From NCBI GenBank assembly GCA_963585895.1, contig OY757912.1, forward strand, positions 86,253,599 to 86,317,598: a DNA stretch of 64,000 nt. Reading direction: 5' to 3'. The notes under the pieces are model-generated. The model searched no databases and was not told the DNA's origin. It saw only the letters and a program-made list of their open reading frames with translations. Origin of the DNA: Sepioteuthis lessoniana (Eukaryota; Mollusca; Cephalopoda; Myopsida; Loliginidae). Positions 42,556-54,330 of this stretch are shown one piece after another; positions within the stretch are counted from its first letter, which is position 1, and each line of letters starts with the position of its first letter. A program made the translations under genes and the position numbers.

Positions 42556-43095
42556 GATTGATTGATTTTAACGACATGTCAACTCGTCGAAGGATAGTTG
42601 ATGCCTAAAGTTTAGGGAACCCTTGCAAGCTAAATTTCGTATTTTTTGAGTGATTGTCGAAAAGATTTTTTCTCACAACTGTATGATATCAAGTCATCCT
42701 ATCTTCTAGAAATAAATCATTTACAATGATATGAATTCAAGTATCCCTATCCAATACTAATCTATACACAATTGTGAGACTTCAAATCATTATTTCTTCT
42801 TGATAATAATCATTTGAGGGCACAAATCTATATATGGTTTCTTGTATTTCTATCCAATATTAAAGATTTTCAAACAGCTCTATATGACCTATAAATCGGA
42901 CCCGAAGTAGGTACTACCACTTCGGGTCAAAGTGGGCCAGGGAATAATGTCAATGAAGTGTTGCTCTATTCTCTACAGAACTGAGACTTCATTACAGGAT
43001 GTAGTTTAGTGTCACACCCAGAATGCCCTTTTTTGCGTGGTGAGGTGTCTTACTCATCTCCCAGAGGATTCAGTCTTCGTATTCTAAGCCCCACA
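42556..43095 (-). mobile_element. Family D2, nearly complete
   Basis: Minus-strand order: tagaatacgaagactgaatc, gggcattctgggtgtgacac, ccactttgacccgaagtgg with a self-complementary ccgaagt...acttcgg stem, modules, then ggttccctaaactttaggca, gagttgacatgtcgttaaaa and tcaatcaatc. This is the clearest D2 tail in the window. Confidence 0.75.
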
Positions 43096-43123
43096 AACAG
43101 GATGTTATATATGATATGTGTAT

Positions 43124-43124
43124 A

Positions 43125-43160
<36 letters not shown>
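43124..43160. repeat. (TA)n microsatellite
   Basis: A pure TA run next to the D2 5' end. Confidence 0.95.
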
Positions 43161-43162
<2 letters not shown>

Positions 43163-43554
43163 TAGGTAGGAACATATAGATTAGCCAAATGTATATTTAT
43201 TTTAGACTATTTCATACTTCATATAAAATATCTTTAATCCTCTTAAAATCTTTGCATGAAAAGGAAATGTTTCCTTTCAACTTTCATCTTCACACAGACA
43301 TCGGCCACCAAAAGACAAAAAAAAAAAAAAAAAAAAAGAAGTAAATCTCTGATCTTGGGTGGGCTAGCATTTTATCAGATGCAGAAGTTCACCAACACCT
43401 CCTCCCAGCCAAACACATTCCAGCATAAATTTGTGGTTAGCGTTGCGCGCTTAAGGTTATAAGATTTATTATAAAAGGTCAATAAGAAAAAAGCGAAAAA
43501 TTGCTAAATATTCTTAAACAGAGCATGTCTTAAATGCGGGAACATAATCTTACG

Positions 43555-43595
<41 letters not shown>

Positions 43596-43617
43596 TCACA
43601 CATATATATATATATAT
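43555..43617. repeat. (CT)n(CA)n(TA)n microsatellite
   Basis: Three successive dinucleotide types in a row. Confidence 0.95.
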
Positions 43618-43627
43618 AATTTATATT

Positions 43628-44018
43628 TTTTTGACTATTGTCCTCATCTTTGTCGCCATGTTTATCACAACGTTTCGGCAGTTGTATGCTCCGGCCTTTT
43701 TCAGGTGTTTGGAATGTCGAACTTAACCCTTTATTTTGGCTTACCGGGGTTAACTGTTCAAGTTCTACGAGCTATGTTTAATGGGTGTCAGTTATCAGTT
43801 ATCTTCTGTTAATTCCCCATCTGATAGTTCTCCACTGCCTTCACCAGGTATTGAACTCACACTCTTTGTGTATGTTACTGGATCTAACCAACGCCTTTAT
43901 CCACTCTACCATGTGTCCTCAAGGATATTCCAAACACCTGAAGAAGGCCAGAGCGTACAACAGCCGAAACGTTATGATAAACATGGTGACAAAGATGTGG
44001 ACAATAGTCCGAAAAATG
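43628..44018. mobile_element. Composite with 90-bp inverted ends carrying hammerhead-like cores and tRNA-like middle
   Basis: The left arm (about 43,628-43,718) and right arm (about 43,928-44,018) are roughly 85-90% reverse complements. Each holds the order ctgaa(g/a)a, then a ggcc...gcc region, then gaaacgtt. That is the layout of a hammerhead core with two substitutions in ctgatga. Between them, on the minus strand, lies a tRNA-like segment: atggtagagtggataaaggc (A-box) and gtgagttcaatacctgg (B-box). I read it as a Penelope-type terminus fused to a tRNA-like SINE head, but the family is not identified. Confidence 0.5.
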
Positions 44019-44047
44019 TATATAATGTTCATCATACCTCATCTCAG

Positions 44048-44049
<2 letters not shown>

Positions 44050-44088
<39 letters not shown>
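44050..44088. repeat. (TA)n microsatellite
   Basis: A TA run abutting the 3' end of the next minus-strand RTE fragment, here without a clear (ATG)n tail. Confidence 0.95.
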
Positions 44089-44090
<2 letters not shown>

Positions 44091-44512
44091 TGTGCCGTTA
44101 GAACGGATTTCCCTGATACTCTCAGCAATCGTCTCTATCGCCTATCGCTTACGGCTGGTTTTCTAGGCTACATCCTGTGTCCGCACAGAGCTGCTGTAGA
44201 TAAGTTCTAGCGGGCCGTCCAACAGTGGCTTGTCCGAGTGACAGAGTCCAGAGGAGAACGTCGTTTATAAGTGTGTCCTTTTTTTCTCCAGCAGTCTTCA
44301 TTGGACTTGGATGGTTTTTGAGATGGGAGGCAGGTGACCGTATAGTTGCTGCTTTGTGCGATGTTGTTTCCAGGATTTGTTGAATAGAGCTAGCAGCATT
44401 CTTTACAATTGCCGACAATATTTTTCTCGATACACTTAGTCAGCGATCATGTGGTGCATTTATTTAGTAGTATGGACACGACTGATGCCATGTAACACTC
44501 AGCGCGAACGAT
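44089..44512 (-). mobile_element. RTE-type LINE 3' fragment, decayed
   Basis: On the minus strand, shifting frames give NDVLLWTL, GRPARTYLQQLCADTGCS and KTIQVQ-like blocks and upstream VSILLNKCTT-like sequence. These correspond to the RTE post-RT region. It has several frameshifts and lies directly beside a TA run. Confidence 0.7.
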
Positions 44513-44642
44513 GTCTCCACAAAATCCTCATTCAGTTAAATATATGATAACAAAGTATTTAATTTTCTAAGACCATTTTAAGTGTATTGCTCACCCAGGA
44601 AATAAAACAAGACATATTATTCTGGATTACGATTGTATACTC

Positions 44643-44918
44643 ACCTAACTTATCGGCGTAAGAAATTGAATCTGCGAACCGTGTTCAAATCCCAGGCTAG
44701 ACTTTACGTTTCACTTTGAGCTAATCTCTACGGGATGGCATGAGAATTATAAGTCTCTCCTCAGATGGAGGTCAATAGTAAAACAGACTTTATTCTTAGA
44801 CTTGGTTAGAAAACCAATCTGGGAAAAGAAAAAAAACTGATTTCAAACAAGGTTTACTCCGCTTAAAAATGACCTTGCGTCACATCCTGCTTGTGGCTGA
44901 GGGGTTGGGGTAATACAA
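44643..44918 (+). mobile_element. SINE A, nearly full length, diverged
   Basis: The head has a B-box gtgttcaaatcccagg, followed by a core with acgggatggcatgagaat, a degraded middle, and a good 3' end (ctccgcttaaaaatgacctt, then ggctgaggggttggggtaat). Confidence 0.75.
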
Positions 44919-45011
44919 ACATGGTGAAAATCATCGTAACGTGTCGTAAGATAGAGAGAAGCGAAAGGCCATTTTCCTTCACAAACAAAATAAGGAAAAT
45001 CTGTTCCTTCA

Positions 45012-45104
45012 GCTGGTTTGGCTTAGTTTGGTTTGGTGGCATATCAACCCTTGTAGCTTATTCAATGCCAAATCCTTTTTCCCGTATATATCTACATCTA
45101 CCTA

Positions 45105-45138
<34 letters not shown>

Positions 45139-45408
45139 AACATATTTTGTAGATTCATTTTTAAATAAGCCTGTACTCATTTGTTTACACACAAATGTTT
45201 TCAAGTATTTCTATGTAACAGTTAATTTAACATCAGTCATTAGTTTGCTGACATAAAATGGATATACATATGATTTTTAAGTGAATAGCTTGTCGGGAAT
45301 TTCATTTATTAAATGAATAAAAACTAAAAAGTTTGTATACGAGTATTGTGACTGTTTCTACATAGTTAAATGATTTCATTTATTACCATCTAACACTAGT
45401 AATTCTAT
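45012..45408 (-). mobile_element. Family D, 3' part of copy split by SINE A
   Basis: It contains the hairpin tail (ggcattgaataagc / ggttgatatgcc and aaaccaaac) and adjacent modules, with a (CT)n(TA)n interruption at 45,102-45,138. The element continues at 45,719. Confidence 0.75.
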
Positions 45409-45701
45409 GGAGGTGCCCGTGGTGTAATGGTTATCGTCGAAGGAAATGGACACGGCGACACGAGTTCAAATCCTGGACGAAACTGATTGCAATTCACATA
45501 GCACTAATACCTTTGGGAAAGGTATGAATCCAATTATTCTCCCTCCAGCTATGGGTAAATAGTAGGACAAACTTGGTTCTTCAGCCTTGGTGAGGCAACT
45601 AGTCTAAGAGAAGGAAAACTGTGAATTCAAACCTGTTAAAGTTCTGCTTAAAAATTGACCTTGTGTCATATCCTGCCCGAGCGGAGGGGTTGGTAAATAG
45701 G
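45409..45701 (+). mobile_element. SINE A, full length, 17-bp TSD, inside family D
   Basis: The perfect duplication aacactagtaattctat (45,392-45,408; 45,702-45,718) bounds a 293-bp copy starting ggaggtgcccgtggtgtaat. It has an intact A-box (tggtgtaatgg) and B-box (gagttcaaatcctgg). The middle (aaggaaaactgtgaattcaa) and the 3' end (ttgaccttgtgtcatatcct, then gcggaggggttggtaaat) follow. It is among the best preserved SINE A copies, so it is young. It is inserted antisense to its host element. Confidence 0.95.
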
Positions 45702-45718
45702 AACACTAGTAATTCTAT

Positions 45719-46165
45719 TCACTATTAATCATTTGTTTGCAGAGTGTGAAGTGGTTACAAGTATTGCTATTAAAAACTTATCATTCTATCCAACACTTTG
45801 CATTTGCTCATGGTTAAATGGTTCCAAGTATTGCTGTGTGTAATTAACAATTCAATTAAACATCATTTGTTCACACACAGTTAAATGATCAAACAGTTTT
45901 ATTTCAAACAATTCAGTTCAGCACAAGTTATTCGTTTGCACTCAGTTTAAATGTCAAACAGCTCTGTTTGACCCATAGGTAGGATCCTATCAGGTGCAAC
46001 CACTCTGGGTCAGAGTTGACTTGGGAACAAGGGCAATGAAGGGGGCACTCCACATTCCCAAAGCTCCGGGACTGGACCCTCACTATTATTTTGTTTTGCG
46101 TCATATACAGGACACTCGAGAGAAGTGACGCAGTCGGTGTATTCTAAAGCCCAACCGGCTGGGCT
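45719..46165 (-). mobile_element. Family D, 5' part of copy split by SINE A
   Basis: Minus-strand order: gcccagccggttgggcttta, gaatacaccgactgcgtcac, ccaagtcaactctgaccca, then modules with aattgaattgttaattacac, continuous with 45,408 leftwards. Its start resembles the TSD-defined D start. Confidence 0.75.
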
Positions 46166-46707
46166 GTGTTCCTTCAGCAGTATATCATAGGTTATACAAG
46201 TTAAACCACCTTCGAGGCGATAGTAAAATGTGTTGTTAAAAATGATTTATTTGAAAAATAATCCTGAATAAAAAATAAAGAAAGAATGTTATAAGCGTTC
46301 AAATTTTTTTATCAAAAAGTATAACGCTTTTGTTATTGATTTTTTTTTAAATTTAAATCTTTTATAAAAATTATGAATTGAAAAAAAATATGTTAAAATT
46401 ATTTCGGTCAATGCGATATAAAAATAAAATTCTTAAATTTATTTATTTATTCATTGTTTTATACTAAATAAAATGAAGTCTTTCTTGTGGTTTAGAAAAT
46501 ACTCTGAAAATCATATCGAAACTGTCGAAAGTAAAAATCATATATAATTATTCATAAGAACTAATTCAAATAAGTAACATGGTGACTATGAAGAATTAAT
46601 TTATCAAAATAAGAAAGAAATTTTAAAAAAGAAACCGGGTCTTTAATAGTATTATAATAAGAAATAACGATAGATTCAACCAATATTACTGTGTTATATC
46701 TATTATC
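46166..46707. other. Unannotated very AT-rich stretch
   Basis: No gene or named repeat is seen. Confidence 0.4.
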
Positions 46708-46965
46708 TACCGGCCAATTGACTAAGTGAGTAGAGTATTCGCCAATGGCCCGAAGGATCGGGGTTCAGTTCCGACTCGAGTCATATCAAAGACTCGAAAA
46801 ATGATGCTTAATGCTGCCTTGCTTAACACTCAGCATTATAGGGTACGGATCAAGGGTAAAGTGGAACAATCCAGGGAAAAAAGTTGTGCCCTCTTCTGCA
46901 CCTCAGTGTAGTAGCTTATGAAAAGGGAGCCTCCTGGTCACCCTTGACAACAGTCGCCCTCGACA
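46708..46965 (+). mobile_element. SINE B, full length
   Basis: The head ccggccaattgactaagtga has the B-box-like gggttcagttccgactcgag. Next come ttaacactcagcattatagg, gtagtagcttatgaaaaggg and cacccttgacaacagtcgcc. It runs straight into an RTE 3' tail. Confidence 0.85.
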
Positions 46966-47052
46966 ACGGTCGCCCTGCCGCATGCGATGGGCGATAGAGA
47001 CAAATGGCGAGGGAGAGTCAGGGAAATCCGTATTAGTGGCACGACATGATGA
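46966..47052 (+). mobile_element. RTE-type LINE, extreme 3' end
   Basis: It encodes LPHAMGDRDKWRGRVREIR, the last residues of RTE ORF2, followed by gacatgatgatgtgatgg and then the (TA)n tract. About 85 bp survive. Confidence 0.75.
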
Positions 47053-47059
47053 TGTGATG

Positions 47060-47061
47060 GA

Positions 47062-47122
<61 letters not shown>
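47060..47122. repeat. (TA)n microsatellite
   Basis: A TA run with a few interruptions, again immediately 3' of an RTE tail. Confidence 0.97.
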
Positions 47123-47131
<9 letters not shown>

Positions 47132-47274
47132 TCTGCTACTACATACATATAAAAAACATCGAATCAAGTGCACCATCTCTTTCGAATATTTATTATTGCA
47201 AAGATTATTTTTTCCGTTTCGTAAGTCGATAAAAATGACACAAGCGCTACACATATCTATCGCTACTGTACTTC

Positions 47275-47895
47275 ATATTCACATGTATAGTTTCGTCACC
47301 TACTGTCATACCACCAACAATCATATATAACAAGTCTAGTATATGCACGCAGATTCACTAAATAGAGATATTTTTGTAAAATCAAGTGGACGATATTTCT
47401 ACATAAAACAAAAATTGACTCGTTTGCTTTGGGTGGTGGGGTAGGGGAAATTTTTTGTTTCTTTTTTTTTAGTTTTCTTGTTAAGCATTTCAACCAGTCT
47501 CTTTAGTAAAAGCCGACCTTAGGAAACTATCATTTGACTCAGATACAAATTGATATTTATATGCGTGATATTCATTTGTACAGGTTCATCATCTACTGCC
47601 GTAACACCAACAATCACGTGATATATCTCGTATGCAAACTCAGTTTATTCAAACAGGCTTATTTTTGTGAAATCGAAATGATATTTCTAAATTAAAATTT
47701 GACTTGTTTGCGTTTTTTCTTTCGTAACGGAGATATTTTTTCTTTATTTTGGGGAGTTTTTTTTTTTGTTGTTGTTTTGTTGAGCGCTTTCGGCTGTATC
47801 AGCCGGCCTCATCAGAAGAAAGCCAATGCTGCAATACTTTTTCTTGACTCAGTTATAAATTGAAAATTTTGTGCGTGATATGTTTACACAAATCC
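47275..47895 (-). mobile_element. Tandem dimer of a ~293-310-bp unit with hammerhead-like motif (retrozyme- or PLE-like)
   Basis: Unit 1 (about 47,275-47,580) and unit 2 (about 47,581-47,890) share many blocks in order: tactg.c.ta.caccaacaatca (47,312 and 47,605), a ttgtgaaat/ttgtaaaat block with gatatttcta, ttgactcgtttgc/ttgacttgtttgc, a T-rich tract, and gcgtgatat (47,563 and 47,873). Anchor spacing is 293-310 bp, the difference lying in the T-tract. No open frame is shared. The minus strand of unit 2 carries a well-formed hammerhead-like core (separate entry); unit 1 has a degraded one. A head-to-tail dimer of small non-coding units with a type I hammerhead is how metazoan retrozymes and Penelope-like terminal repeats are described. 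No PLE coding sequence is adjacent. Confidence 0.6.
47770..47826 (-). ncRNA. Candidate type I hammerhead ribozyme with minimal stem III
   Basis: On the minus strand the parts are in the required order. Upstream stem I strand ggctttctt (47,816-47,824) precedes ctgatga (47,809-47,815). The stem II region follows (ggc...gcc, with ggctg/cagcc as an alternative hairpin), then gaaa (47,788-47,791), then gcgctc (47,782-47,787), then aacaaaac. The last A of gaaa with gcgct gives the self-complementary agcgct, a three-base-pair stem III without loop. That fits hammerheads that work as dimers. Cleavage would fall after the c at 47,782. Stem I pairs at about six of nine positions. The conserved core is intact by eye; activity is untested. 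Confidence 0.55.
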
Positions 47896-47957
47896 AGATT
47901 ACAAGACAAAACACATGTACCGAGTTCATCTCATTCAACGAACGGTGAATGTCTTCG

Positions 47958-47958
<1 letters not shown>

Positions 47959-48001
<43 letters not shown>

Positions 48002-48002
48002 C
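47959..48002. repeat. (ATT)n microsatellite
   Basis: About 44 bp of ATT units. Confidence 0.97.
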
Positions 48003-48605
48003 AGAACCATGTTCTTACCCGAGAGGAGAATAAATACTGAAAGCCATATTGAATAATAAATGAGAAAAGAAATAAATAAGAAATACCCCAATGAATAAAT
48101 TCGTTATCAACAAGAATTGAATATTTTGTATTTGGCGTAAACTTAAAACTGACCTCCAGACTTGAGAGTTGTGAAAATGTCACGCATTTAAATTTAGTTG
48201 AAGAAAGGCAGAAAGAAGAAAAAATATTGGAGAAAAGGAGAAATTTCTTCGTTGCAATTCTGAAAGAGGAATTGTTGTTCAGTTGAAAGTACTCGACACA
48301 AAACAAATCGAACAAAAATTAAACGAAACAAACAAACAAATATAAACAAACAAACAAATAAACTAAAAATATTTTGCCTTAGATACCTGCGTGCAGATAT
48401 CGGACCAGACAATCCAAGAAATCGCATTTATAAAAATAATATCGGCAATGGTTATTACTACTACGACTACAACTAATACTGTTACTACAGCTACTGCTAC
48501 TACACATACACATACACACAAACCTATATATTAAAATATACATAGAGAAATATAGATATAGAGATATGTGTGCAGATTTTAGAATGACTCAATGTGATCA
48601 TTTTG
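48003..48605. other. Unannotated stretch
   Basis: Frames here (e.g. 48,001-48,315 minus) are F/S-rich with no known domain. An aaac-rich tract lies at about 48,300-48,365 and a degenerate act-rich tract at about 48,455-48,505. Confidence 0.4.
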
Positions 48606-50668
<2,063 letters not shown>

Positions 50669-50679
50669 CACACACACAG

Positions 50680-50777
<98 letters not shown>

Positions 50778-50806
50778 CAATATTCTACTTTATATATATA
50801 TATATA
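50669..50806. repeat. Compound (CA)n(TA)n microsatellite
   Basis: CA run at 50,669-50,758 with two interruptions, then TA runs to 50,806. Confidence 0.97.
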
Positions 50807-50837
50807 TGAAGTAGAATATATAAAACAACAGATTACG

Positions 50838-51456
50838 ACAGCCCAGTAGGCTGGAGCTGTACAATACATTGACTGCAACTCTGCAGCGGGGTAAAAACTC
50901 CTCTCCTGTGAGATGGATGAGACGAGATGTAAATTTTCTAAGAGCAGCTGGATTTAATGTAGTGTTTTTCCCTCTCCGAGACTAGTAGCCTTAGTAAGGG
51001 TAAAGAACTCAGTCTATCCAGCTATTTACTGTTTACTATTTACTTGGACGGGAAAGAGATAAATTCCTATCATTTCTAAGAGCATCCTGGGATATGCCAT
51101 TAAAGCACCTCAAGCCTTGTAGATTGAGGGAATGAAGAATACCCCTTCATTGCCATTATTTTTAGGTCCACTCTGATCCTGAGTAGTAGCACTTGTAAGG
51201 GTGCTATCTATGTGTCAAATAGAACTCACTATGTGTGCAAACAAATGACAGATGTTAAATTGTGACTGTTATATAGGAATACTTGAAACCATTTAACTGT
51301 GTGTAAAAATGAGTTCTGGCTGGTTGAAGAATGCTATCTACAAAATGTGTTTACAAATCGTATACATATTTAATATATATGTATAAATAGGATTTGGCAT
51401 TAGATGACCTACAATGGTTGATATGCCATAAAACCAAAGCAAACCAAACCAACCAG
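50838..51456 (+). mobile_element. Family D, near complete, interrupted by SINE A'
   Basis: It starts gacagcccagtaggctggag, then acattgactgcaactctgca. It resumes after the SINE with ggtccactctgatcctgagt and gtgctatctatgtgtcaaat. The modules and the hairpin tail ggcattagatgacc / ggttgatatgcc with aaccaaacc complete it. Confidence 0.75.
50912..51085 (-). mobile_element. SINE A' subtype, 3' part, inside family D
   Basis: Read on the minus strand it has a variant insertion, ccaagtaaatagtaaacagt, where normal SINE A has the single ctatgggtaaatagta block. It ends tctcgtctcatccat instead of gtgtcatatcctgcc. The same diagnostic changes occur at 51,598-51,860, so these belong to one subtype. Confidence 0.65.
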
Positions 51457-51473
51457 ACTGTGATTGAAAGGTA

Positions 51474-51505
<32 letters not shown>

Positions 51506-51597
51506 ATATATTCATCAATTTTCGACAGAATTTTATGTATATAAATGTTCATATATGTGTGTGTATGCATCTGTGTGTATGTTTATTCAACTCCTCC

Positions 51598-51860
51598 ACT
51601 ACGAGATGGATGAGACGAAAGGTCAATTTTTTAACAGCAGCTGTTGTGTTTTTTTCTTCTCCGAGACTAGTAGCCTTAGCAAGGGTGAAGAACACAGTCT
51701 ATCCTGCTATTTACTGTTTACTATTTACTTGGACGGGAAGAGATGAATTTCTGTCATTTCCAAGAACATTAGAGCTAAGTGAAACGCAAACAACTTTGTC
51801 CAGGATTTGAAATCGTGTTATTGATTCCATTTTTTACACCGATAACCATAAACACAAATC
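51598..51860 (-). mobile_element. SINE A' subtype, nearly full length
   Basis: It shares the ccaagtaaatagtaaacagt variant and the ctttcgtctcatccatctcg 3' end with the 50.9-kb copy, and retains a head with a degraded B-box (gatttcaaatcctgg). It is flanked on the right by CA and GA simple repeats. Confidence 0.7.
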
Positions 51861-51908
51861 ACATACACACATACGCACACACATGCACAAACACATATAT
51901 ATGTATAA

Positions 51909-51950
51909 AGAGAGAGAGAGAGAGAGAGAGAGGGAGGGAGGGAGGCAGAG
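51909..51950. repeat. (GA)n microsatellite
   Basis: A GA run grading into ggga units. Confidence 0.95.
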
Positions 51951-51960
51951 GGAAAGAAAT

Positions 51961-53144
51961 TGTTTGTAAAAGAGGCAATAGATATTAAATCATAAAAAGT
52001 AAGAGGAATCCATATGACCTTTCCTCTTTTTCCTATTCAACAAGCTATCTTTCTTTTTAAGGACCTCTAACTATTACACAATTTCTGGTAAGTTAATCTC
52101 CTATTTGCTCCATAAAATACTATAGATAGTAATGAACCTGAACGTGTATCAGTAGCATTGTCTTAAGAAGGAAGACTATCGTAACCCGTGATTCTTTCTT
52201 GAGTAATTGAATAGGCATGGTAAAAGCAACATTTGGATAATGATAAACTTCTTAAATTGGAGGTTGGTCTCCAGAATTTCTGATCGAATGCTACAGATAA
52301 ATTATTCAGCTTGATCGCTATAATATAAATAGCAGAGAATCAATACATAATGAGGATATCTTTTTAGAAATGATTCAGTTTTACATCGAGATTGGTTTAA
52401 GAAGGACGGACGAAATCGATGACAAGGGAGACAACTACACATATTTGAAAAACATTTTTCCAGATTGGCTAAATTCATTGTATCTGTAATATACTAGCTT
52501 AGCTGGCGACGATGAACTTAGCAGATTCAATGCAGTCGCAAGATAACATCAACAAAGTGGTCTCACAGGAAAGAGAAAAATAAAAGATGATGGTGAGATT
52601 ATGATTTATTGCCTATGGATAGAATGACAGATATTTCCGTTCACAAATAAAATCAACAAATTACTGCAAAAAACGGAAGTATGTAAGTTCCAAAAAACAG
52701 CCATAAACAGAAAATACGTGAGGCGAAGAGGATGCTCACACTTCCGCATGAGACTTGAAAAGACAATATAAGGTCTGTCATTTTGGACTGAAGGAAGAGA
52801 TCCGCTGGTCGCTCAAGCGAAGCGGAGAGACTCGCTGGTCATTAAGCAGACCTGTCAGCTCCTCGTGTGTGTTCACTGGCCGTGGCACTACTTCACAAAA
52901 AGGATCCCCGCCACAGAAGAAAGATATGTGCGAACTCTCTATGACTGTATTCTTACTACACACAATCGTCGCCGTCGAAGAATAAAAATATAAATTATAT
53001 TTTTATACATCTAAGAGTTTTTCGTTGTTTGTCCTGCGGTGCAATATACGACATATCTACCCGAACATTAAACACACACGAACACACAAAAACACATACG
53101 CATATATATATATATATACACATTCAAGATTTAACAATAAAATA
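51961..53144. other. Unannotated stretch with a GC-richer patch
   Basis: No known domain was found. The patch 52,785-52,980 is GC-richer, contains near-repeats gagatccgctggtcgctcaa and gagactcgctggtcattaag, and is followed by aataaaaatataaattatat with AATAAA signals. It could be part of an LTR or another element, but no termini or TSD were identified. Confidence 0.35.
53101..53116. repeat. (TA)n microsatellite
   Basis: A short TA run upstream of the PLE fragment. Confidence 0.85.
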
Positions 53145-53149
53145 TCATA

Positions 53150-54330
53150 GAGGGTACAGAAATGATCCTTAATAATAACTCTTTCCAGTTCAATATCATT
53201 GACTATATCCAGACCCTAGGAACAGCAATGCAAACTAAAATGGCACCAACGTACGCTACCCTAACCCTAAAAAGATTTTACCAAATCGCAGAAAAGATAT
53301 CTGGATGATTGCTTCATATTCTGGAAATACCCATGGGGAGATATTAACGAATTACACGACCTGCTACAAAACCTACACCTCAAAATAAAATTTACTATGG
53401 AACACAGCTCAAAGGAATTATCGTTTTTAGACATCCTTATTAAAAACGTAAATGGCCAAATCATCACAGATATCTACAACAAACCAACAGACACCAAACA
53501 ATACCTCCACTGCAACCCCCCCAAAAAAAAACTGTATAAAATTCATCCCTTACACTCTAGCACGTAGAATATACACAATAACCACGGATAAAAACCTAAA
53601 AAACATTCACCTTAAAGAACTACACACAACCCTAAACCAGAGAGGATACCCAACAACATTAATAAATAAAGGATTGGAATTAGCAGAAAAAATACCACAA
53701 AGCGGATTAAGGACCCCGTAAAAAGACAACAACAAGAAACCCCTTGCATGCGTCGCAACCTACAACAAAATCAACTCAGAATTATTCACAGAAATAATGA
53801 AAAATCTTGAAGAACTTAAAAACAATGACAAAATCAAAGAAATACTAAACACAACAAAAATCATTAAAATCTAGAGACAACCCAAAAAATCTTAAAAGAA
53901 TACTCACCTCTTCTACATTCAGAAAAACACAACACAAGGGGTTACTAAATGCAATAATAAACTATGCAAAATATGTGAGAAAATTATTAAAGATAAATCC
54001 TGTACCTTTAAAAACCTGGAAATGAAATTAGAAATAAATAAAAACTTAAGCTGCAAGTCAAAAAACGTAGTTTATATAATTGAATGTAGCAAATGCAAAG
54101 AAATATACATAGGGTCAACACAGGCCCTTAATACAAGGACATCACTACACAGGAATAATATCAAAAGAGAAGAAAACAGGAAATTGAATATATCGAAACA
54201 CCTATACCAATGTAGTCGAGGTAAATAAAAAATAATGCCAATATATCAAACGAACGACTATAACTATTCCAAAAAAAGGAAAAGGATTTTGTAGATAAAT
54301 TTAAACCAAAGATGAATAAAACATGAACCG
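53150..54330 (+). mobile_element. Penelope-like element: RT C-terminus, linker and GIY-YIG endonuclease
   Basis: In order: GTAMQTKMAPTYATLTL (RT motif preceding the catalytic box), then KRYLDDCFIFWKYPWGDI with the YLDD catalytic aspartates (about 53,298-53,350). The HSSKELSFLDILI and IYNKPTDTKQYLH thumb region follows. A C/A-run frameshift occurs at about 53,516. Next are IPYTLARRIYTITTDKNL and LHTTLNQRGYPTTLINKG. The endonuclease at 54,022-54,228 has SKNVVYIIECSKCKEIYIGS (the YII...YIG motif of GIY-YIG nucleases), RTSLHRNNIK and SKHLYQC. A small deletion lies between the ATLTL and KRYLDD blocks and there are several stops, so it is defective. The combination of RT and C-terminal GIY-YIG is diagnostic of Penelope-like retroelements. 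Confidence 0.88.

Noticed and set aside
45409-45490. tRNA gene suggested by A- and B-boxes
   Set aside because: It is the head of SINE A, bounded by a TSD and followed by a SINE body. Acceptor-stem pairing and a proper anticodon arm are not evident.
53257-53270. Telomere-like ccctaaccctaa
   Set aside because: It is a single two-unit occurrence inside the Penelope RT coding sequence (codons of TLTL) and not a telomeric array.
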